Assembly: GCF_021012795.1 (NCBI RefSeq)
Contig: NZ_VFYU01000003.1
Coordinates: 62,001 to 126,000, forward strand
Reading direction: 5' to 3'
DNA length: 64,000 nucleotides
Origin: Psychrobacter sp. I-STPA10
GTDB lineage: Bacteria; Pseudomonadota; Gammaproteobacteria; Pseudomonadales; Moraxellaceae
In this document: positions 59,206 through 64,000 of the stretch, one piece after another
Position numbering within the stretch: position 1 is the first letter of the stretch
Layout: the number at the start of each line of letters is the position of its first letter
Translations under genes and position numbers: made by a program
Notes under the pieces: generated by a model
What the model was told of the DNA's origin: nothing
Database searches by the model: none
Seen by the model: the letters and a program-made list of their open reading frames with translations, nothing else

Positions 59206-59760
59206 ATGAATATGTTAAAAACCTTGAAAAAAACGGTCATTGGTATTTTTACCATTATCCGCTCAATGTGGATGGTCAATAGTCATGCCCTACGACCTCG
59301 GGATACCATTTTGTATCCTGAACAGCCTGTTCCTGTGCCACCTAGATTTCGTGGACGCATTGTGTTAACTCGAGATCCAGATGGGGACGAGCGTTGTGTG
59401 GCATGTAACTTGTGTGCGGTAGCATGTCCTGTTGGTTGTATCTCATTACAAAAAGCAGAGCGTGAAGACGGACGTTGGTATCCAGAATTTTTCCGTATTA
59501 ATTTTTCTCGTTGTATTTTTTGTGGCATGTGCGAAGAAGCCTGCCCCACAACAGCGATTCAAATGACGCCCGATTTTGAGCTAGGTGAGTATGTGCGTCA
59601 AAACTTGGTGTATGACAAAGAGCATCTGTTGATTTCAGGTCCAGGTAAATATCCTGATTATAACTATTATCGAGTAACTGGTATGGCGATTGCTGAGAAG
59701 CCAAAAGGAGAAGCGCAAAATGAAGCGCCTCCAGTAGACTTAAGGAGCTTATTACCATGA
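59206..59760 (+). CDS. nuoI: NADH-quinone oxidoreductase subunit I
   Basis: NuoI holds two [4Fe-4S] clusters, N6a and N6b, in a ferredoxin-like domain: [15 protein letters not shown] and [15 protein letters not shown]. The N-terminal amphipathic stretch anchors it to the membrane arm. AAGGAGAGA precedes the ATG. The stop overlaps the nuoJ start by four bases (ATGA). The length of 184 is normal. Confidence 0.97.
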   Translation: MNMLKTLKKTVIGIFTIIRSMWMVNSHALRPRDTILYPEQPVPVPPRFRGRIVLTRDPDGDERCVACNLCAVACPVGCISLQKAEREDGRWYPEFFRINFSRCIFCGMCEEACPTTAIQMTPDFELGEYVRQNLVYDKEHLLISGPGKYPDYNYYRVTGMAIAEKPKGEAQNEAPPVDLRSLLP

Positions 59761-60533
59761 CCTCCTTTTTACATATGTTTGATAATGCCTCTATGGTTGG
59801 CTTTTATGCCTTGGCATTGGTGGCGATTATTGCCAGTTTGCGTGTGGTTATTCATGCCAATCCTGTGCATGCCATTTTATCGATGATAGTGTCTTTATTG
59901 GCAGTGGCAGGCATCTTTTTTATCTTAGGTGCACCATTTGCAGGTGCATTAGAGATCATTGTTTATGCGGGCGCTATTTTAGTGCTGTTTGTGTTTGTGA
60001 TTATGATGCTCAATCTGGGTATGGCAAATGAAGCACGAGAAAAGCGTTGGTTATCAGCGCAAACTTGGGCGTTGCCAACGGGTTTGGCATTAGTTATTGC
60101 GTTGGTATTATTTTCGATGATTGGTTTGGGTACACAAAGTGAGCACGCAGGTGAATCAGCAGCCGTATTGACTGGGGCCACTGTATCTGCAGCAGAGGTT
60201 GGTATTAGCTTGTTTACTCAATATTTGTTATTAGTTGAAGTGGCGGCAATGCTTTTGTTAGCAGCTTTGGTGGCTGCTTATCATTTGGGTAAAAAAGCAT
60301 TAGATGATGAGAACTTTAGCCATAGTAGCCAGCAGTTTCAGCCTTCAGTTGGTAGTATTCATGAATACGATGATAATGATGCAACCAATGCAGTAGAAAT
60401 GGCAGAGCCTTATGTTTATCACTCTGTTGATGCACAGCAGTTTAAAGATAAACACAATGCTGCCAACAGCATTGATGATATTAATAAAACTAAAAACCTT
60501 GACGTATCCTCATCTGCACAGGAGAGACGTTAA
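59757..60533 (+). CDS. nuoJ: NADH-quinone oxidoreductase subunit J, with polar C-terminal tail
   Basis: NuoJ is a five-helix membrane subunit; [25 protein letters not shown] is its conserved third helix, with the glutamate and the pi-bulge region. The membrane part ends near residue 182 ([12 protein letters not shown]). A soluble tail of about 75 residues, rich in Asp, Asn, Ser and Gln, follows, so the protein is longer than the usual 165-185. It overlaps nuoI by four bases and nuoK by one. Confidence 0.94.
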   Translation: MTSFLHMFDNASMVGFYALALVAIIASLRVVIHANPVHAILSMIVSLLAVAGIFFILGAPFAGALEIIVYAGAILVLFVFVIMMLNLGMANEAREKRWLSAQTWALPTGLALVIALVLFSMIGLGTQSEHAGESAAVLTGATVSAAEVGISLFTQYLLLVEVAAMLLLAALVAAYHLGKKALDDENFSHSSQQFQPSVGSIHEYDDNDATNAVEMAEPYVYHSVDAQQFKDKHNAANSIDDINKTKNLDVSSSAQERR

Positions 60534-60982
60534 TGGCACAATCTGAATTACAATTATCCAATGATGCTGCTACAGCTACAGAGGCACCGTTTTCACATGT
60601 AGAGCTGGGGCAAGATGTGGCGATACAGCAACAAATAAGTGTGCCACCTCAACCAGTAGCAGCACCTGAAATCCTAACAACCATACCTGTGGGGCATGGT
60701 CTGGCATTAGCAGGTATATTATTTGCTATTGGACTGGCTGGGGTGATGGTGCGGCGTAACTTTTTGTTTATGCTGATGAGTCTTGAGATTATGATGAATG
60801 CTGCTGCGTTAGCCTTTGTTGTGGCAGGTAGCCGTTGGGTGAGTCCTGATGGTCAAGTGATGTTTATATTTATTTTAACCCTAGCGGCAGCAGAAGCGTC
60901 GATTGGACTGGCAATATTATTGCAGTTTTATCATAAGCGTGGTCATTTAGATGTCGATAGTGCCAATGAGATGAAAGGATAA
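60533..60982 (+). CDS. nuoK: NADH-quinone oxidoreductase subunit K, with N-terminal extension
   Basis: NuoK is a three-helix proton-pumping subunit related to MrpC. The core (about 49-149) has [36 protein letters not shown] (with the key glutamate) and [13 protein letters not shown]. About 48 polar residues (Gln/Ala/Thr/Pro-rich) precede it, whereas other NuoK proteins start almost at the first helix. The start is supported by the one-base overlap with the nuoJ stop (TAATG). An internal start near the core cannot be ruled out. Confidence 0.92.
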   Translation: MAQSELQLSNDAATATEAPFSHVELGQDVAIQQQISVPPQPVAAPEILTTIPVGHGLALAGILFAIGLAGVMVRRNFLFMLMSLEIMMNAAALAFVVAGSRWVSPDGQVMFIFILTLAAAEASIGLAILLQFYHKRGHLDVDSANEMKG

Positions 60983-60986
60983 TGCC

Positions 60987-62861
60987 ATGAGTTTATTACC
61001 ATTGACCTTTATATTTCCGCTCATTGGCTTTTTAATTTTAGCCAGTATGCGTGACCGTCTGAGCCAAAATACTGCTCGTTTAATTGGTGTGGGTAGTATG
61101 GGGCTTAGTGCTTTAGCTGCGCTGATTGCTTCAGTGAGTTTTTTAACCTCACAACCAGCAGGCACAGTGATTAATATACCGTTATGGACTTGGATGCAAG
61201 TGGGGGATTTTGCCCCAGCATTTGGTTTGAGTTTTGATGGTTTGGCATTGACGATGACCGGGGTGATTACCGGTGTTGGCTTTTTAATCCACCTGTTTGC
61301 TTCATGGTATATGCAAGGTGAAACAGGCTATGCTCGCTTTTTTAGTTATATGAACTTGTTTGTCGCCAGTATGTTGTTATTGGTGTTGGCAGACAATTTA
61401 TTATTGCTATATCTTGGCTGGGAAGGGGTGGGGATTTGTTCCTATCTATTGATTGGCTTTTATTATCATGAGCGTGCCAATGGACGAGCGGCTATTAAAG
61501 CCTTTACTGTAACCCGTGTGGGTGATGTGTTTTTAGCATTTGGCTTGTTTTTGTTGTTCCGTGAATTTGGTACTTTGGGTATTCAAGAAATTATTACCCA
61601 AGCACCTGCTATGTATGAGGTGAATAATCCTGCGTTGATATTGGCGACCACCATGTTAGTAGGTGGTGCAATGGGTAAATCAGCACAGATTCCACTACAT
61701 ACATGGCTTGCTGATGCCATGGCAGGTCCAACACCTGTTTCGGCTTTGATTCATGCGGCAACGATGGTAACAGCGGGTGTTTATTTGATTGCACGTATGC
61801 ACCCTGTATTTATCCTTACACCCGGTATTTTATTGTATTGGGTGGGGGCTGTTGGTGCGATTACATTGGTAGTGGCTGGTTTTTGTGCTTTAGCGCAGAC
61901 GGATATTAAGCGTATTTTGGCATATTCTACCATGAGTCAAATTGGTTATATGTTTTTGGCATTAGGCGTTGGCGCATGGCAGGTAGCGATATTTCATTTA
62001 ATGGCACATGCTTTCTTTAAAGCCTTATTGTTCTTATCTTCTGGTGCGGTGATTATTGCAACTCATCATGAGCAAAATATCTTTAAGATGGGTGGACTAC
62101 GCAAAAAGATACCTTTGGTATTTTGGAGTTTTATCATTGGTGGTGGGGCATTAGCCGCCGTACCATTGGTCACTATTGGCTATTATTCTAAAGATGCCAT
62201 CTTGTGGGAAAGCTATGCCGCTGGACATCAAGCTTTATTTTTCATGGGTGTGTTTGGGGCATTTTTGACTTCGCTGTATACCTTTAGAATGATTTGGTTC
62301 ACCTTTTTTGGTGAAGAAAAAACCCATGCACATAAGTTATCAGGTTTGTCTTATCAGATTCCATTAGCGGTGTTATTAGTGCTATCCACATTTGTAGGTG
62401 CATGGATTACACCCCCTCTACAAGGTGTATTACCTGAGAGTGTGGGTCAGGTGTTAGAAATGGCAGGTGAGGCGCATGGTAAACATACTGCTGAGCTGAT
62501 TGCTTTAGCGTGTTCATTGGCAGGTGGTGTCTTGGCTTATTTGCTTTATGTGGTCAATGCTGGAAGATTATTGGCACGTTTTAAAGCTTCAAGTATTGGT
62601 GGTGCAATCTATTATTGGTGCTATCACGGTTTGGGCTTTGATGCGTTGTATGATTGGATTTTTGTCAAACCCTTTTTATTCATTGGACGTTTATTAAAGT
62701 CCGATCCAGTGGACAAGATATGGAATGTATTGCCCATGCTAGCCTCAATTGGAAACAAAGCGATGGTAGCGACACAGTCAGGCTCGTTACGTGGTTATGC
62801 TGCCAGCTTTGGGCTAGGCATGGCTGTATTATTAGTGCTTGTAATGATGACGGTGGTATAA
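60987..62861 (+). CDS. nuoL: NADH-quinone oxidoreductase subunit L
   Basis: NuoL is the distal antiporter-like proton pump of complex I, with about 16 helices. Visible motifs are LGWEGVGICSYLLIGFYY (key glutamate in helix 5), MGKSAQIPLHTWLADAMAGPTPVSALIHAATMV (key lysine) and the discontinuous-helix region of the second half. The C-terminal 100 residues form the lateral helix and final anchor. The length of 624 is standard. AAAGGATAATGCC precedes the ATG. Confidence 0.97.
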   Translation: MSLLPLTFIFPLIGFLILASMRDRLSQNTARLIGVGSMGLSALAALIASVSFLTSQPAGTVINIPLWTWMQVGDFAPAFGLSFDGLALTMTGVITGVGFLIHLFASWYMQGETGYARFFSYMNLFVASMLLLVLADNLLLLYLGWEGVGICSYLLIGFYYHERANGRAAIKAFTVTRVGDVFLAFGLFLLFREFGTLGIQEIITQAPAMYEVNNPALILATTMLVGGAMGKSAQIPLHTWLADAMAGPTPVSALIHAATMVTAGVYLIARMHPVFILTPGILLYWVGAVGAITLVVAGFCALAQTDIKRILAYSTMSQIGYMFLALGVGAWQVAIFHLMAHAFFKALLFLSSGAVIIATHHEQNIFKMGGLRKKIPLVFWSFIIGGGALAAVPLVTIGYYSKDAILWESYAAGHQALFFMGVFGAFLTSLYTFRMIWFTFFGEEKTHAHKLSGLSYQIPLAVLLVLSTFVGAWITPPLQGVLPESVGQVLEMAGEAHGKHTAELIALACSLAGGVLAYLLYVVNAGRLLARFKASSIGGAIYYWCYHGLGFDALYDWIFVKPFLFIGRLLKSDPVDKIWNVLPMLASIGNKAMVATQSGSLRGYAASFGLGMAVLLVLVMMTVV

Positions 62862-62862
62862 G

Positions 62863-64000
62863 ATGACTCAATTACAGCTTTCTTGGATATTGCCGACACT
62901 CATTGCAGTGCCTTTTATTGCAGGTCTATTGTGCTGGCTGGTTGAAAAAATCAATGAACGCCTACCACGTTGGGTTGCTTTGATTGGTATGATTATCACC
63001 TTTATATTGTCATTAATATTATGGCAACAAGGTGGATTTGCTGGAATGAGTCAGCATACTTATGCAGTGAGTGATGGGCTACCTTGGTTTGCGCAGTTTG
63101 ACATGCCTTGGATTGAGAGTATGGGCATTCGTTTCCATCTGGCATTAGATGGTTTGTCACTATTGATGGTGGCTTTAACAGCACTGCTTGGTATTATGGC
63201 AGTGGGTTGCTCATGGAATGAAATTCAACGCCGTGTTGGATTCTTCCACCTCAATCTATTGTGGAGTTTGGGTGGGGTTATTGGTGTATTTTTAGCTATT
63301 GATCTATTTTTATTCTTCTTCTTTTGGGAGATGATGCTGGTACCCATCTACTTTTTGATTGCCATTTGGGGACACAATATTGTTGGTGGTAAAACCAAGG
63401 AATATGCAGCAACAAAATTCTTTATTTATACCCAAGCCTCTGGTTTGATTATGCTTATTGGTATATTAAGTTTGGTGATTATCAATTACCAATATACCCA
63501 TCAGGTTAGTTTTAACTATAACGATCTATTAGGTACGCCACTTGGTGATTGGGAATATCCCATCATGCTGTGCTTTTTTATTGGCTTTGCCGTTAAGCTA
63601 CCTGTGATGCCATTTCATGGTTGGTTACCTGATGCACATGCACAAGCACCAACTGCTGGTTCAGTGGATTTGGCAGGTATTTTGATTAAGACAGCCGCTT
63701 ATGGTTTGCTGCGCTTTGTGTTGCCGTTATTTCCAGTCGCTTCACAGGAGTTTGCACCAATTGCAATAACCTTAGGTACGATTGGTATTTTCTATGGTGC
63801 ATGGCTTGCTTTTGTGCAAACGGATCTAAAGCGTCTATTGGCATATACCAGTGTGTCGCACATGGGTTTTGTGGTTTTAGCAATTTATGCAGGTACTTTA
63901 ATCAGCTTACAAGGGTTGATGGTACAAATGTTAGCGCACGGCTTGTCTTCTGCGGCGTTATTTATTATGGCAGGTCAGCTTTATGAGCGTTTGCACACCC
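62863..64000 (+). CDS. nuoM: NADH-quinone oxidoreductase subunit M (cut by window end)
   Basis: The gene starts at ATG 62863, one base after the nuoL stop, and stays open to the last base, giving 379 codons of about 500-530 expected. NuoM is an antiporter-like proton pump. It shows LFLFFFFWEMMLVPIYFLIAIWG (key glutamate), FAVKLPVMPFHGWLPDAHAQAPTAGS (key lysine) and DLKRLLAYTSVSHMGFV. Only the end of the window truncates it; I see no frameshift. Confidence 0.95.
   Translation, partial: MTQLQLSWILPTLIAVPFIAGLLCWLVEKINERLPRWVALIGMIITFILSLILWQQGGFAGMSQHTYAVSDGLPWFAQFDMPWIESMGIRFHLALDGLSLLMVALTALLGIMAVGCSWNEIQRRVGFFHLNLLWSLGGVIGVFLAIDLFLFFFFWEMMLVPIYFLIAIWGHNIVGGKTKEYAATKFFIYTQASGLIMLIGILSLVIINYQYTHQVSFNYNDLLGTPLGDWEYPIMLCFFIGFAVKLPVMPFHGWLPDAHAQAPTAGSVDLAGILIKTAAYGLLRFVLPLFPVASQEFAPIAITLGTIGIFYGAWLAFVQTDLKRLLAYTSVSHMGFVVLAIYAGTLISLQGLMVQMLAHGLSSAALFIMAGQLYERLHT

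Overview
The window is a stretch of chromosome from a low-GC gammaproteobacterium of the Moraxellaceae, most likely Psychrobacter or Moraxella. The reasons are the AT-rich base composition, the fused nuoCD gene, and gene orders typical of this group: gspN-gspC-gspD, a YajR-type transporter next to ssb, dut-algC-argB, and rplU-rpmA divergent from ispB. Most of the window is conserved core chromosome. The accessory character is concentrated in about 1-19.5 kb and in short mobile repeats.

Layout. 0.3-2.5 kb: a HisC-like aminotransferase, an unknown 124-residue protein and a small lipoprotein. 2.6-7.1 kb, minus strand: five tandem two-helix membrane peptides, an Lgt-like membrane protein that lacks key Lgt residues, a MerR regulator and a radical SAM enzyme of the MJ0619/Tes type. 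This looks like an undescribed membrane or lipid modification locus and is the main candidate for a new system. 7.1-9.2 kb: small mobile repeats, a lipoprotein, a DUF4870 protein, structured intergenic DNA and an orphan antitoxin-like regulator. 9.2-12.2 kb: uvrA. 12.6-19.3 kb: a haem-uptake locus with a TonB-dependent receptor, a DUF454 protein, two exported DUF1566 (Lcl_C-fold) proteins and haem oxygenase, with Fur-like boxes ahead of the receptor and of the oxygenase.

19.7-29.6 kb: yajR-like transporter, ssb, an H-NS-like protein, the type II secretion genes gspN-C-D and a large lipoprotein. 29.6-38.6 kb: argB, algC, dut, mgtE, rep and hemB on the minus strand, then a hotdog thioesterase on the plus strand. 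38.6-45.7 kb: two short repeat elements and a complete tripartite RND efflux operon with a 20-bp perfect palindrome upstream. 46-48.9 kb: ispB, rplU, rpmA, lolA. 49.5 kb to the end: the nuo operon for respiratory complex I, nuoA to nuoM, with nuoM cut by the window edge.

The best sequence-level evidence for recent genome change is a pair of miniature elements (7289-7375 and 38628-38790). They share terminal inverted repeats and 3-bp TTA target duplications. The shorter copy differs from the longer by exactly the 76 bp expected from recombination between two internal ATTTTGG repeats. I saw no CRISPR array, no rRNA or tRNA gene, and no complete insertion sequence.
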